DNA from: Taiwanofungus camphoratus
Taxonomy: Eukaryota > Basidiomycota > Agaricomycetes > Polyporales > Taiwanofungaceae
Assembly (NCBI GenBank): GCA_003999685.1
Contig: CP021221.1
Coordinates: 2,294,001-2,358,000, forward strand
Length of the DNA: 64,000 nucleotides
Direction: 5' to 3'
Part shown: positions 39,746 to 52,128 of the stretch, one piece after another
Position numbering within the stretch: the stretch's first letter is position 1
How the letters are laid out: every line of letters begins with the position of its first letter
Program-made: the position numbers and the translations under genes
The notes under the pieces: model-generated
Databases searched by the model: none
What the model saw: the letters and a program-made list of their open reading frames with translations, nothing else
Told to the model about the DNA's origin: nothing

Positions 39746-40620
39746 ATGCAAACAATCAATAGGTTCCTCTATGGTCCAACAGCAGAGGAGAGAATGCGCC
39801 AGTGGCAAGGAAAATTACGTCAGGAGCAGCGTGTGTTGGACCGGGAAATGAGGCAGGTTCGATTGTATGGTACCCCATCATGCATAGACACTCACCTCAC
39901 TCTAGCTAGATACGGCAACGAACAAAGCGAGACAGACTGTAAAGCAGCTTGCCTCGAAAGGAGATGTCAAATCCGCGCGGATTCTCGCAAGAGAGGTAGT
40001 TCGAAGCAACAGACAGAAGGATCGTCTGTCGGTGAGCAAGGCGAGGTTGGGGTCAATAGGCAATCAACTAACGCAGCAGATGGGTATGACACACGTGATG
40101 TGTAGCCTGCATTCAAATACTCATGCTTTTGATTGCGTATATCCCGAAGCTATGATCAAAGTGACCGGCTCGCTGCAGAAGTCCACCGAGATAATGAAGC
40201 TTTCCAGTGCGCTGATCAAATTGCCACAGATCAGCCAGGCAATGCGTGAGATGAGCATGGAGATGACAAAGGTGTGAATTGTGTTGTTGTCGCGCTGGAC
40301 TGAAAGTTGAATCCAGTGCAGGCGGGTATTATGGAGGAAATGCTCGACGATACACTCGAAATGGATGATGATGAGGAACTCGAAGATGAGGCGGATGCTG
40401 AGGTTGACAAGGTACTCTTCGACTTGACGAACGGCAAGCTCGGTCAGGCAGGCACTGTCCAATCTGAACTTCCAGTGAGTCTCTGCTCTAAATGCAGACA
40501 AGCCTTACAGACTGAATATGTTTCTCTCCTCAGTCTTTACAGGACAAGGTAGACGAGGAAGAAACAGAAAGAGCTATGGAACAGTATCGACAACAACTCA
40601 ACGGTCTACTCAGCGGCTGA
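39746..40620 (+). CDS. VPS24: ESCRT-III subunit Vps24/CHMP3
   Basis: Exons: 39746-39856, 39906-40083, 40150-40271, 40322-40474, 40534-40620 (216 residues, normal for a Snf7-family protein). The start MQTINRFLYGPTAEERMRQW matches the Vps24 head, including the helix that follows (LRQEQRVLDREMRQLDTATN). Next come KGDVKSARILAREVVRSNRQ and MIKVTGSLQKSTEIMKLSSA, then the acidic region (LDDTLEMDDDEELEDEADAE). The C-terminal MIM1-type helix is RAMEQYRQQLNGLLSG. Vps24 caps Snf7 polymers on endosomes, recruiting Vps2 and Vps4 for multivesicular-body formation. The basic N-terminus and acidic C-terminus show the usual charge split of ESCRT-III. Confidence 0.95.
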
Positions 40621-40898
40621 TGAATACGGGACTTTGTATATACTATTTTGTAGTTTACCCTTGGACTTTGTGGAGAATGTATTGCTACCTTACGTTGCGC
40701 GTATGACAAGTGGACTTCGGAGAGGTCGGACTGAGTCCGTCGAGAAGCGGAAGCTCAGAACCCAATCAGAACCTGAAAGCCATGCGGACACGCATCATAG
40801 ATCACGTGGTTCATGATTTTCGACTTTCGGTTTTGTTTCGGCCTGAAGTCCTCAGCTACTTCAGACACTTCATCTTTCTCTTTTTCACCTTGTCGAAA

Positions 40899-42658
40899 AT
40901 GTTGGCCTCCCGTACGTTTGCTCGCGGTGCGCGGGTCGCAGTGCAAGGTCCACAGGTATCTGGCTTCTACATACATCGAATCAGGGTCCTTGACAATTGC
41001 ACGTAGGCCTACCGTCACTATGCTTCTGCTTCGCCAACCGCTGCTTTCGCTGGTCAGAAGGGCAGCAACGTAAGTAGTCTATCCCCGAAACCTGTTTTTA
41101 GCCTCAGACGTATATGCTAGGGAAAATACACCGTGACTTTAATCCCGGGTGACGGTGGGTTGTAGCATTGATAATAGTACTGTCAGCAAGATGTAATTAT
41201 GTCGACAGGAATTGGTCCGGAAATCAGCAAGTCTGTCAAGGATATCTACGCTGCTGCAAATGTACGTGGCTGCCTATATTCTTTAACGCAGAATCCTTGA
41301 CGCGTCTGCTAGGTGCCTATCGAATGGGAGGAAGTCAGCGTTGCTCCGGTACTGAAGGGAGGAAAGACAGTGATTCCGGATGTGGCCATCAACTCAGTTA
41401 AGAAGAACACGGTCGCGCTCAAGGGTACGTTTACTGTTTTTGTTTAGGATGATGCAGCTTCACAATGCTGTTCCAGGGCCATTGGCAACTCCCAGTCAGT
41501 AGATGCGTGCATGCCATGCTACCTTCACTCTTATTCCACCCCTACTTTCAGTTGGCAAAGGACACGTCTCACTCAATCTGACCTTGCGACGGACATTCAA
41601 CCTCTTCGCGAATGTCCGGCCTTGCGTCTCCATCAAGGGCTTCAAGACCCCTTACGATGATGTCAACACAGTACTGATCCGTGAAAACACGGAAGGAGAG
41701 TACTCTGGCATTGAGCACGAAGTAAGCCCGCCTTTGCAAAATTTGAATGTTTCCATGTTTTCAATCTGTGTTAGATAGTGGATGGTGTAGTCCAGTCCAT
41801 CAAGCTCATTACCTGGGATGCCTCAGAACGTGTAGCGCGTTACGCCTTCTACTATGCTCAGTCTTCGGGAAGGAAGCGTGTCACTGCCGTGCACAAGGCC
41901 AATATCATGTGAGAAATAGACCAGAGTAAATTATGTATCGCTGAATTGGACGCTTCATACCAGGAAAATGTCTGACGGCATGTTCCTTTCTGCTTGCCGC
42001 CAAGTTGCGAAAGATTTCCCAGAAATCACATACGACGAAGATCTCCTTGATCGTGTTTGCCTCCAGGTTGTGCAAAACCCTGCGCCGTACTCTGACCGTG
42101 TCATGGTAATGCCCAATTTGTACGGTGACATCTTGTCGGATATGTGTGCCGGTCTCATTGGTGGCCTCGGTCTCACCCCTTCTGGTAACATCGGACGCGT
42201 AAGTATCGGGACTCATGAAGAATTCGTAGCCCTGACACAATGTTCAGGACGCGTCCATCTTCGAGGCTGTCCACGGCTCAGCACCTGATATTGCAGGTTT
42301 GTTGTTCACGTGACTGGATTTTGTTTCGTACTCATCGTCATCTAGGGAAGGGACTGGCCAACCCCACTGCCCTTCTTCTGTCGTCACTCATGATGCTTCG
42401 GTGTGTTACGTTGTGCCGCAATTTCTGACTCCCTCTAACCTGTCGATTTGTCTAGACACATGAACTTGGACGAATACGCCCAGAAGATTGAGAAGGCCGC
42501 ACTTTCGGTGAGTTGTAATTCATCGGGAAGAGTGGATATCGACTCACAGATCTTGCGCCCAGACTATTGCCGAGGGGAAGACCATTACGGGTGACTTAGG
42601 CGGCAAGGCGTCAACCAACGAGTATACAGCTGCCATTATCGATAGATTGGGAAAATAG
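40899..42658 (+). CDS. IDH2: Mitochondrial NAD-dependent isocitrate dehydrogenase, catalytic-type subunit 2
   Basis: Thirteen exons: 40899-40955, 41007-41069, 41121-41154, 41209-41261, 41313-41424, 41477-41494, 41552-41721, 41775-41908, 41964-42198, 42248-42296, 42346-42400, 42456-42507, 42563-42658 (375 residues). A basic presequence [16 protein letters not shown] suggests mitochondrial import. Family motifs in order: [60 protein letters not shown]-dehydrogenase-type [54 protein letters not shown] and [17 protein letters not shown]. The enzyme converts isocitrate to 2-oxoglutarate in the TCA cycle as a heteromer with Idh1. Exon 6 is only 18 nt and encodes GPLATP across its borders. The arginine-rich substrate motif and Asp residues of the metal site are present, supporting Idh2 rather than Idh1. 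Confidence 0.96.
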
Positions 42659-43248
42659 AGTACCTGGATAGAATACCATGTGACCTGATGCTAGACTGTA
42701 GCTTCTAGTAGACCAAGTCTATAATCTCACGGAATTTGAGTATGTGTTCTGGCGCAAACCTGGTAATGCAGCTGTGGGAAGACGACGTTGCCGCCGGTTC
42801 TTGAGGCCGAAGTGGTTGCCATGATGTGCCTTGGCTTTTGATTGACTGGCCAAGTAACTGAGAAAAGGTAGGCTGTGTATAAACAGTCTAAGCAGATTTG
42901 TTTCCGCAGCTACTAACCGTGGGAAAACACCGTTCCTCCCCGCCTGCTCATAAACCCGGTCGCTCTCAAGGCTCGCTCTCTCCTGCGACGATAAGCAAAG
43001 CCCTTCCACGCCTACCCAGGCAACCACTCCCATAACTCCCCACTCGCCCTACAGGGCAAAGCCTTCTATATTTTATAGGACTCCCTCCAACTCTCCGGTA
43101 CGTTCCCTTCGATCATAGATGCGATCATCGTAGACGTGTCTGACGACCGAGCTCAGTCGTCACAACCAGCATACGCCAGAAAAATCAAAACACCAAAAAG
43201 ATATCATAATTTTGAATCCTCTCGCTCAGACGCTACATTACGAACGAT
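42659..43248. other. Intergenic region and leader of SSD1
   Basis: This 590-bp region holds the 3' flank of IDH2 and the promoter and likely long 5' UTR of SSD1. The right half is rich in C and T runs. No ORF with a signature is present. Confidence 0.35.
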
Positions 43249-46200
43249 ATGACCGACGACGTAACGCCTCAATCCCAGCAGCCTCCAAAGAAAGAGGACA
43301 AAAAACCTCCATCTAATGGTTCTGCCCAAACCGGAGGGGGTAAAGTTCCCAAGAAGAACGGTTCTACTTCACGAGCAGCCTCCCTCAGCGGTGGAAATGC
43401 TGGTGTCTCAAGACCTTCATCCAGGTCTAGCAACAAGAAGAGTCCATCCAATCCTCCCACGGGTGCTGAATCCGGCTCGGAGTCTACTAAGAAGGGTAAC
43501 GAAAGCAAGAAGACGGATCAACGTGGCAAATCCCAGGGTGGGGGCTCACGGTCGAGCGGTCATCGTAAGGGACAGTCCACATCCCATGGTGTTCGTCAGA
43601 GCGGCAATACTTCCAGAGAGGGAGCTACCGCTAAGCAGAAGCAACCATCTGCGTCTCCCGCACCGCCTTCTGCTTCGGACAACAGTGACGCGCTGTCCTC
43701 GCTCCAGAGGGTCATTGCTGATCTGAAGACAACCACACCATCTAGTCAGACTCCCCCCATTCCTACGAGCTCCGTCCCAACCTCGATGTCATCTAGTCAG
43801 GCGAATACCTCTGCTTTACCAGCTAATGCACCGGTTTTTCAACCTGGTGCGGGTGTCTACAATGCTCCCGAGCCTCCGAGGCATCGTAAGGCCGCCTCGT
43901 TGGGTACATCTTCAGCCCCTCACTACAACAGTTACTCTCCAAATCTCGGTTCCATGATGGAAGATTCTGAGGAGGGACCGGTGAATTTCCCGATGGAGGA
44001 AGGAGAAATTCCAGAGAATGTCTATCAGTCTGGACATCAGCGTCGCTCGCTGTCTCAGAGTTTCACTGCTCCCCGGTTCGCTGCTCTTGCACAGCAGGAA
44101 CAAGGCGAGGTCCTTGGGCCATCGGGTCGCCCGCAGCTTGCACCTGGCTTCATGTTTGGTGCAAGAAGACGTCCTAGCTCTACCATGCCAATGGGACCTC
44201 CCATCAGTGAGGATGATGTCGGATTCCAGTTCCCTCAGCAGCAGTCGCAGCAAAGTTTCAATGTTGACTCTGCTGATATGAACCAGAGAAAGTCTGACAA
44301 TGGACCTGAGATCTCGGGCATTATGGCAGAACAGGTAAGCTGCAGTAATGTTCACTACCGAGCTGCTATAATGATTATCGTTGCCACAGATAGCCATCCA
44401 GAACCAGATCGAGGCTTTACAGCAACAGCAACAAGCCCTCTATCAGCAACAGCTCGCCTCTAATCAGGTTCTGTCGTTCCAAACTCCCGGTCTTGCTCCC
44501 GGACGAGGTCATGCACATCGCCGTGTCCATAGTACTGTCCCAATGGGGATGGGTATCAATTCATTCGGGGGTCCTCAGGCAGCCATGGGACAGTTCGGCA
44601 ACCTTAGTAGCTTAGGAATGGGTTTGGATGGTCAGCCGTCGGGCGTCCCGCGTGGACATGGCAGACGTCACAGTGTAAATGTTCTCAACAAATCTGGCGG
44701 TCAGCCAGGTTTAGGAACCATGGGATTCTCGGCCAGTGCAGATGGTTTCGACGATGGGTTTACGCCTCCCAGCGGTCTCGGTGCAAATTCCCAGCACTCT
44801 CGTACTGACTCGAGCTGGCGAATCAGTAAGCACGGTTGTTTTATATCACATCGCGCTTCCTGACGTTTGTCTACTAATGGCAGATGGAGGAGTTGGTGGC
44901 ATCCAGACGGGCAACAATTTTGCCGCTGATCTTGCCCAAGCTCAAGCTCAGCTGCAAAGCCTGCAACAATTCCGAGCAGCTGCAGGTGGTCACCACCAGA
45001 AGATGGCATCCTTCAGTTTCCCTAACATGCTGCCCAACATGATGGCTGCCAATATGATGGGCCTTGGTCTAGGTGGCATCAATCTACTCCAGCAGCAGCA
45101 GCAACAATTCCAATCACAGCTCCAACAGCAATCTAATCAACCTCAGCGCAAGTCGCTTTTCGCTCCTTATCTCCCTCAAGCCTCTCTGCCGCCGCTCCTT
45201 GCTGCAGGAAAACTTGTTGTTGGTATCTTACGAGTTAACAAACGTAATCGGTCCGACGCCTATGTGGCAACTGAGGTTTTGGACGCCGACATCTATATTT
45301 GCGGTTCCAAAGACCGTAACCGAGCCCTCGAGGGCGATATCGTTGCTGTGGAATTACTAGATGTCGATGAAGTTTGGGGCACGAAGAAGGAGAAAGAAGA
45401 GAAGAAGAGGAAGAAGGAGGAAAATTCTGCGTATGACTTGAAAGGTGCAGCAGGACGGAAGAATGACAAGAAGAAAGATGACGTTGAAGTCGAAGGACAA
45501 GGGTTGATGTTATTTGAGGATGAAGAGTCAGTTACTACTCCGGTTCCACCTTTGGGATTACCTCACAGTGACTTTCTATAGGGTAACCGACGAAGTGAAA
45601 CCTCAATTCGCCGGTCACGTCGTTGCTGTCGTCGAGCGAATGCCCGGACAGCTCTTCTCTGGCACACTGGGGCTCTTACGTCCTTCCTCCGCTGCCACCA
45701 AGGAGAAACAAGAAGCTGAGCGCCGTGAGAGGGAGGGTGACCGCGGCGATGAGCCTAGGCGGCCTATTGAACGTCCCAAGATTGTCTGGTTCAAACCAAC
45801 AGATAAGCGTGTGCCTTTGATTGCTATTCCCACCGAACAAGCTCCACCGGACTTCGTTCAAAACTCGGAGACATATGCGAACAAGCTTTTCGTTGCTTGC
45901 ATCAAGCGTCATGTAAGCACATAGTTTGGTGATTAACTACTCTGTAAGTTTACGTCGTGCTTTTAGCCCATTAGTTCCCTTCATCCTTTTGGCACTTTGG
46001 TCGAGGAACTCGGCCCCATTGGTGACATTGAAGTGGAAACGAGCGCTCTACTCAAAGATTGTAACTTCCCAACCGAGGATTTCAGCGAGAACGTGGTGAA
46101 ATGTCTTCCTCCCATCCCTTGGAGGTAAGTCGTTCGGTATTACAAGGCCATATTAACGGAACTAATGGCTTTCTGCTTACAGTATTCCAGAACGGGAGTT

Positions 46201-48319
46201 TGAAGTTCGTAAGGATATGCGCGGCGAACGAGTGTTCACCATTGATCCTGATGGCGCCAAAGATTTGGACGATGCAATCTCTGTCAAGGCGAACGAGGAT
46301 GGCACTTATGACGTAGCCGTGCATGTAGCGGATGTTTCTTACTTTGTGAAGCCGAACACTGCACTCGATCGCGACGCCCGAAAGCGAGCTACCGGTGTTT
46401 ATCTGATCCAACGCTCAGTACCTATGCTGCCCCCTACTCTAAGCGAACAGTTATGCAGCCTTGTACCGGGACACGAACGTCTGGCATTCTCAGTGGTCTT
46501 CACAATGACGAAAGATGCTAAGGTCCTCAAAAAGTGGTTTGGTCGAACAATCATCCAGTAAGTGGATACTAGCTTCTCACGATTTGCTGATTCATCTGTT
46601 TCTGGTTCAGGTCTGCGGCGAAGCTTACTTACAACGACGCCCAATCTATCATTGAAGGAAAGCCTGGGGACTTAGCTGCCGTTTCAAAGCATAGCGCTGC
46701 GGATATTATACGCGATATCAAATTGGTTCACGATTTTGCCAAACAGCTTCGTGCACGTCGCTTCCAAGATGGCTGCATCAAGACAGATTCCCTTCGTCTG
46801 AATTTCAAACTCGACGAAAACGGGCTTCCTATTGATTGTTGGCAGTATGAACGCACGGAGGCAAATAATATGATAGAAGAGGTGTGTCTTGATTTGTGCT
46901 ACAATCACACGTTTTTCACTCTTACATTCGCATCAGTTTATGTTACTTACGAATGTTGCTGTTGCTCAACAAATTGCGGTGCACTTCTCTGAGCAAGCAC
47001 TGCTTCGTCGGCATGACCCTCCCATCGAACGCCGACTTGTGAGCCTATATAACTTGACCGTGCGTTGGTCTGTGCTAATAAACAATGACAGACTGCTTTC
47101 GTCGAGCGCGCGGAGAGACTTGGTTACAAGATGGACATAAGTTCTGTCGGTGCTCTTCAAAGGTGCTTGGACTCTGTCGAAGATCGTACAACCCGCACAA
47201 TTTTGGGGTTACTTTTGCAAAAAGCAACACCTCGTGCCAAGTATTTCTGCGCTGGAATGCTCGATATAGCCAAATACAGTCATTACTCCTTGAACACCCC
47301 GTTGTATGCTCACTTCACGTCTCCCATCCGACGTTATGCAGATATTCTTGTGCATCGCCAGCTTGATTCTATTTTACAAGGTGGAGGTACAGCGACTGCT
47401 CTTTACAAAGTTTGACCTTCCTGATCTTGAGTTCTCAGCCGAACCCAAATTCACCATGGATCGTGATGCTGTAGCGAAGGTCGCTCAACAGTGCAACATG
47501 TGTGTACATTGCGGTCATTTTCCAAGGTCTGATTGTACTGATGTAGTCTTACGGTCACAGTAAACGAGACTCCGCCCAGCTGGCTGAAGAGCAGTCGACT
47601 CACTTGTTCCTTTGCATCCTCATTGGAGACTTGACTCAACGATACGGACCTGTCATCCGCGAAGCAAAGGTTGTCGGAGTGCTAGACGCCGCTTTCGACG
47701 TGTTCATCCCAGAGTTCGGTATAGAGAAGAGGGTGCATGTTGATCAAATGCCAATCGATGTGAGTGATATGGGACAAGGTTGAAGTGTTCTCCCACTTAG
47801 TCGTCGAAATTACAGAACCACGTATACGACGAGCACACCCATGCGCTGCAGATCTATTGGTCCGATAAAGATGTGATCACGTGGCTCGCTGAGAATAGCG
47901 ACGATGAGCACCTGAAGAAAGTCAAGCAAAATGCGGAACAGCACGCCGTCAAGATGGAAGTTGCCTCGAGGTCTCTGCATGATGAGAAGGCATTGTTCGA
48001 CGAGGATGACGGCGAAGACGAGATCGTCCTCGGTCGTACAAGCGACTTCAGGCAAGAGGAAAGTGAGACTTCACGCCAGAGGCAGTTGTCGAGGTCGAAA
48101 GGTGTGCCGCGCTTTGAAGGACTCAAGACAACACCTTCTGGGCATAAGATTCAAGAGATTCGCGAGCTCCAAACCGTTCCTGTACGTAAAAATGGCTGGT
48201 ACCGAGGCAGATTCCTGTTGACATTATTGTTGATGTAGGTCATCGTTACTGCTGATCTCACCAAGAGCCCTCCGGTTATCAAGGTGTATAGCGTCAATCC
48301 TTATGCGCAACAGAAGTAG
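43249..48319 (+). CDS. SSD1: SSD1/Dis3L2-type RNB-domain protein
   Basis: Thirteen exons: 43249-44334, 44390-44825, 44884-45526, 45582-45912, 45967-46124, 46183-46557, 46611-46881, 46937-47038, 47092-47386, 47439-47499, 47561-47759, 47816-48181, 48239-48319 (1,467 residues). The first ~600 residues are disordered, rich in S, P, Q and G, with polyQ and phosphosite-like RRHS. Cold-shock folds begin with LFAPYLPQASLPPLLAAGKL and VGILRVNKRNRSDAYV, with a lysine-rich insert. The RNB domain starts near residue 885 with FEVRKDMRGERVFTIDPDG, followed by KDLDDAISV and ATGVYLIQRSVPMLP, and ends at YAHFTSPIRRYADILVHRQL. An S1-like end follows. Budding-yeast Ssd1 is an RNA-binding pseudonuclease that represses wall-protein mRNAs under Cbk1 control, but the four acidic residues of the RNase II site appear present here. 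Confidence 0.94.
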
Positions 48320-48811
48320 ATCTTCAAGTAACGTGTGTTCTACATAGTTTACTTTTTTCTCGCTCACCTCTCATCGATGCATCTTTGTAACAATGCTGTT
48401 TAGCGCTGGTTTGTACGATATTGTTGATGACGCCCCCCATGCATCTTTTTTGCGGTTTTTCCATTGTTCCGTCACCCCACTCTTCACGTTCATATGTGCG
48501 CTCCTCTAGCGACACCTATCTTCTCTCCCACCTCTCATGCTCTCTTACACTGCGACCAATTGTGCTATCTCGTGCAGATGTAGTTTGGAGGTTTTACGTC
48601 TCGTTTGTCGTTCTAATGATGATGCTCTTGATAAGAGATGACAACATCCTACAGTGTCTGACTTGAGTGTCTGCTGCTGTTGCTCAGAATCGCCAGCCTT
48701 TTTTGGGAGACAGGATGTACATCGGTTGAATAAGGCTTCCAAAATTGTGTATAATTCATCGTGGGTAGAGAATGTTCTGCCAATTTAACAACATTGTTTT
48801 ACACCGAAAAA
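48320..48811. other. Convergent 3' flanking region
   Basis: A 492-bp spacer lies between two converging stop codons, with pyrimidine-rich stretches and no supported ORF. Confidence 0.35.
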
Positions 48812-49519
48812 CTATGTCAATTCTTGTAAGAATGTCGCAAGTCCATGTTCTGTGCGCTTCTTCTCCTGTTCCTGTCTCTGGCGATTCCGGGCCAACAGAC
48901 CCTGCAAACCAAGCGACTTTTTGGACCGCGCCTGGGTACGAGACGGTGTGGGCGAAGCAGGGGTCGATGGTGCTGTTTTCCGACCATTTGATTCTTGGGC
49001 GATAGGTGATAAGGGAGGTTGTGAAGACGGCGAGGGATTGATACACTCTGAGGCGTCTTTAGCAGTGTCAACGCTGGGTCGAATGCAAGCGTCCTCAGCC
49101 ATCATGTTCGCGATGTTTGGGTGGACCCAGGAGACACTAGCATCACTCGTTTTCGATGGTTGTCTCGCTTGTTTTCTGGGTTGTGGATACAAAGACGCAT
49201 TACCACTCCCTGCCGCCAGGTCTTCTTGATGGTCACATGTCCCACACGACTTGCGCACAATCCGGGCAGCCGTTGCACGGTCCCCCTCTTCGCCTGTACG
49301 CTTTCTCCTTTTCCTCAAGCGGACAGACCTGATCGTCCCACCATTGGCATACAAACTACCACATTTCGGGCAGTGCGAAGTCCTCAAACCGATGTGAGAT
49401 GGATGGAGAAGTCGCGCGCGAGAGGCATGAAGGGCAGCCAGTCCCGAAGATACAGAGGCCAGAGCGAGTGGGATATCATTGAGTTGAAACTTTGCTGTCG
49501 CAGCCGTCGCAGCCTGCAT
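48812..49519 (-). CDS. Rpr2/Snm1-like RNase P/MRP protein subunit
   Basis: A single-exon frame of 235 residues starts at the ATG giving MQAATAATAKFQLNDIPLAL. The frame is open further upstream only with non-ATG codons. After a helical N-terminus rich in Ala and Leu comes a zinc-ribbon pattern: CPKCG (Cys 50 and 53), a basic insert RLRKRRKR, and CGTCD (Cys 92 and 95). This is the layout of the Rpr2/Rpp21/Snm1 family, which binds the RNA of RNase P or RNase MRP during tRNA or rRNA processing. The remaining C-terminal half is Ser/Pro-rich and ends in a helix (LLARNRQRQEQEKKRTEHGL). Snm1 rather than Rpr2 is suggested by the long tail, but this is inference. Confidence 0.72.
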   Translation of the reverse strand: MQAATAATAKFQLNDIPLALASVSSGLAALHASRARLLHPSHIGLRTSHCPKCGSLYANGGTIRSVRLRKRRKRTGEEGDRATAARIVRKSCGTCDHQEDLAAGSGNASLYPQPRKQARQPSKTSDASVSWVHPNIANMMAEDACIRPSVDTAKDASECINPSPSSQPPLSPIAQESNGRKTAPSTPASPTPSRTQARSKKSLGLQGLLARNRQRQEQEKKRTEHGLATFLQELT

Positions 49520-49811
49520 GACTACGGCCTGTGCACTGGCATAAGAGTAATTGAATGGTAAATAGTCGAGCTGGCGCGGACATTCCCACGGCGACAGACG
49601 AACAAGAAGCACCGGGATTGTGAACCAAGAAAGGCAAGTGTTGACATTGTCGCGTACGATTTAATCTTTTGTTCTGCGCAGGTATTGTCCTTCGCGGCGC
49701 CAAAATGGCCCCTGTGCTATTCTCCTCAGAGATACTAAAGTTCGTTCTTGACGACGCTTGGACCTTGCTTCCCCTCTACGACCATCACAACATCTCTGCT
49801 TACATTCCGCC

Positions 49812-51361
49812 ATGATACACACGCAGCGCTCTCGGCGTCCCCATTCGCCGCCTGCCATCTCAAAACCTATTCCTGTCGATGATTACGACTACGTACCAGT
49901 ATCACCCCCTATGACTCCTCCTAGACCTCGCAGGCCGTCCATCTCCAGCCCCATTACCTGGCTGACCCGTACTTCGACGTCCAGCTCTGGACACTCAGCT
50001 CCATATGCACCCTCCAAACCCGTGCGCATCTCCGAGCCCAAGTTCGCAAATGCTTTCGATGCTCTTACACAACCACGAGGTGGTGCCTTGGGTTCTGGGG
50101 CGACTGTTGTTAGGACACCGCAGGAAGCTCTGGCTGGTCCCAGATGTCTGTCCCCATTCGGCACTGACCGAGAAGGTATTCCTGTTGATGTAGCAGAGGA
50201 AGAGGAAGATGAAGATGATCTTCCAGAGCATACCTCGCGACCAGAAAGTCCGCCATTACCTCCAATTCCCGACGTCAGTGAATCCGCGGAAAATCACGAA
50301 CGCCCACAAGTTCCTCCGCGCCCTACGCGTCTTCTACCGGCTGCTCCAGAACCTACCGTGTCAGAACCGACTGCATCGAGTTCCTCGACTCTCCGCCCCT
50401 CCTTGAAGACAAGATCACCTCCGACGTCGGATTATTTCCCTCCTGTTCCTGCGCTCCCTGCAAACCTCTCTTGTTCCCCGCCTCAATCACCTTTCGAGCC
50501 AATACTCATCTCATCACCGCCGGCAGGTGGAGTAGATCCTTCAAGGATCATCGTCTCGTTAGAGACGAGTACAGTGACTCATAAGACAGCTCTGCAAACC
50601 CTCCTTTCGCGACCGTCCTTCCTGGCTACGTATCTCAATGGCCTCCGATTTTCACGCGGGCGTGACACCGATGCGGACTCACTGCGTTCCGATACCAGTG
50701 ACGCAGACAGCTCTTTCAATTCCATCTTTCGTCATCACCTTGCATCCTCGGGGCTACTCTCACAGACTTCAACTAGTATCCACATCTTTCTCGACAGACC
50801 GAGTGCACCGTGAGTGATCTTTTTGTCACATCCTCGATTATCCCTAATATCTTGCGATCAATCAGCTATGCACATATTCTCACTTATCTTCGCTCACCCC
50901 CGTCCACTCCCGAAAATCCGGCGGTCCTCCCTCGCGCGGTTCAGCTTACTGGCTCCTCATCGGCTCGTCTTGAAGCCCTTCTTGAGCTACGTGATGAAGC
51001 CCTGTACCTTGACCTCGATGAGCTCTACAAACTCTGCACAGAGGAGCTCCGTCTGCGCCAGAGCCCCCCAGCACTCGGTCTACATGTGCGAGGACTTAGT
51101 AGTGCGAGCCACGGGTCGCTGCGCAGTGTGACTACCCTTCGAGAGATTGCGGAAGCCGATATCAAGCCGAGCCGGTGGGAGTCGAGGGACTCGGGGTTCG
51201 TTAGCATGGGCACCACGAAGAGCCCCAGGAGCAGTGTAATTGAGACGGACCCGCGGGCTTCTCCCGCTCTCCAGCAGCACACGATTACCCGCGGGCGGAG
51301 CCGTACAAAGAAGGAAGATTTCGCCTCTCTTCGGTCGAAACCTTCTGCTGGTTGGATATGA
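49812..51361 (+). CDS. BTB/POZ-domain protein with long disordered N-terminus
   Basis: Exons 49812-50809 and 50866-51361 (497 residues). The first 240 residues are Pro/Ser-rich and disordered, with an acidic run (EEEEDEDDLPEH) and several PPxP-type stretches. A T1/KCTD-like BTB core follows: RIIVSLETSTVTHKTALQTL, SRPSFLATYL, then HIFLDRPSAP, the splice junction, YAHILTYLRSPP, and EALLELRDEALYLDLDELYK, which is the canonical last BTB helices. A Ser/Arg-rich tail ends the protein. Fungal members of this shape are uncharacterised, although KCTD-type BTB folds often bind CUL3. An upstream in-frame ATG (49755-49760 area) exists, but the chosen ATG begins the conserved-looking MIHTQRSRRPHSPP. Confidence 0.8.
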
Positions 51362-51667
51362 CGCCGATTGTGACCTCGCCTCCTTGTATATCTTGTAGAC
51401 ATGATCTTACCGTTTCGGTCTGAGACTGATTTTATAGACACTTGTGCATCTGTATTATATATCTCACTGTTACGATTCCTTTCCTTTCCTACGCCATTAG
51501 TGATAGTAGTCAGCCATCTGTATCCATACTGTTTGTGCGCATATGTACATAGCGATGCCTGATTAAACTTGACTTTCCTGACGATGAGCGGCATGTAGTT
51601 GGCCTTACTTCATGTCAACTTCTTACCGAAGAATTTGAATGTGGCACTGCGTAATGGGCTATGAATG
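51362..51667. other. Convergent 3' flanking region
   Basis: A 306-bp spacer lies between converging genes; nothing recognisable is present. Confidence 0.35.
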
Positions 51668-52128
51668 TCATCTCTTCGGTGCCCAAAGGTCATACAACTC
51701 TTTGTCGATCGGATCGAAGCAGGTAACAAGGGATGGATCTGCACGAATAGTCACTTTGTGTCCCGGGGTTCCGAAGCTTGACGATGTGGTCATGGGTAAA
51801 GTGGCACGGAAGACAGAGCGCGAGAGGTTAGACAATGTCGTAGAAGTCGGAGAGGCATCGCCGGGTACGGGCGTTGCCTATGTTACATTGTCAGCAAGTC
51901 AAGCATGAGACAGTTCTGACCTGCTGAATGTCATCAGGCAGCCCACCTCTCGCGGGTTAGAGAAACGATTTCGGATAATACTGTCCGGAGTGACGGGGCG
52001 CGACTCGCCGCTGAAGTGAAAGTGACCTGCATCACAAGAATAAGATTCGGACATAAAGCAGTATACTGTAAGAATTTACCTGGCGTAAAGACCGGAGACG
52101 AGGTCAGTCGAGGTTCTGGAGATGACAT
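51668..52128 (-). CDS. Small conserved-looking protein of unknown function, 112 residues
   Basis: Three short exons in gene order: 52080-52128, 51947-52026, 51668-51877. Introns use GTAAAT/ATGCAG and GTGGGC/CATAG and keep phase. The protein begins MSSPEPRLTSSPVFTPG, continues GHFHFSGESRPVTPDSIIRN, has a Ser/Thr-rich middle, and ends with a distinctive block, GTPGHKVTIRADPSLVTCFD followed by DKELYDLWAPKR. I remember the last block as conserved in agaricomycetes, without a known role. TP and SP sites suggest phosphorylation. It is divergent from VID27 with only 152 bp between the start codons, which supports a real, possibly co-expressed gene. Confidence 0.68.
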
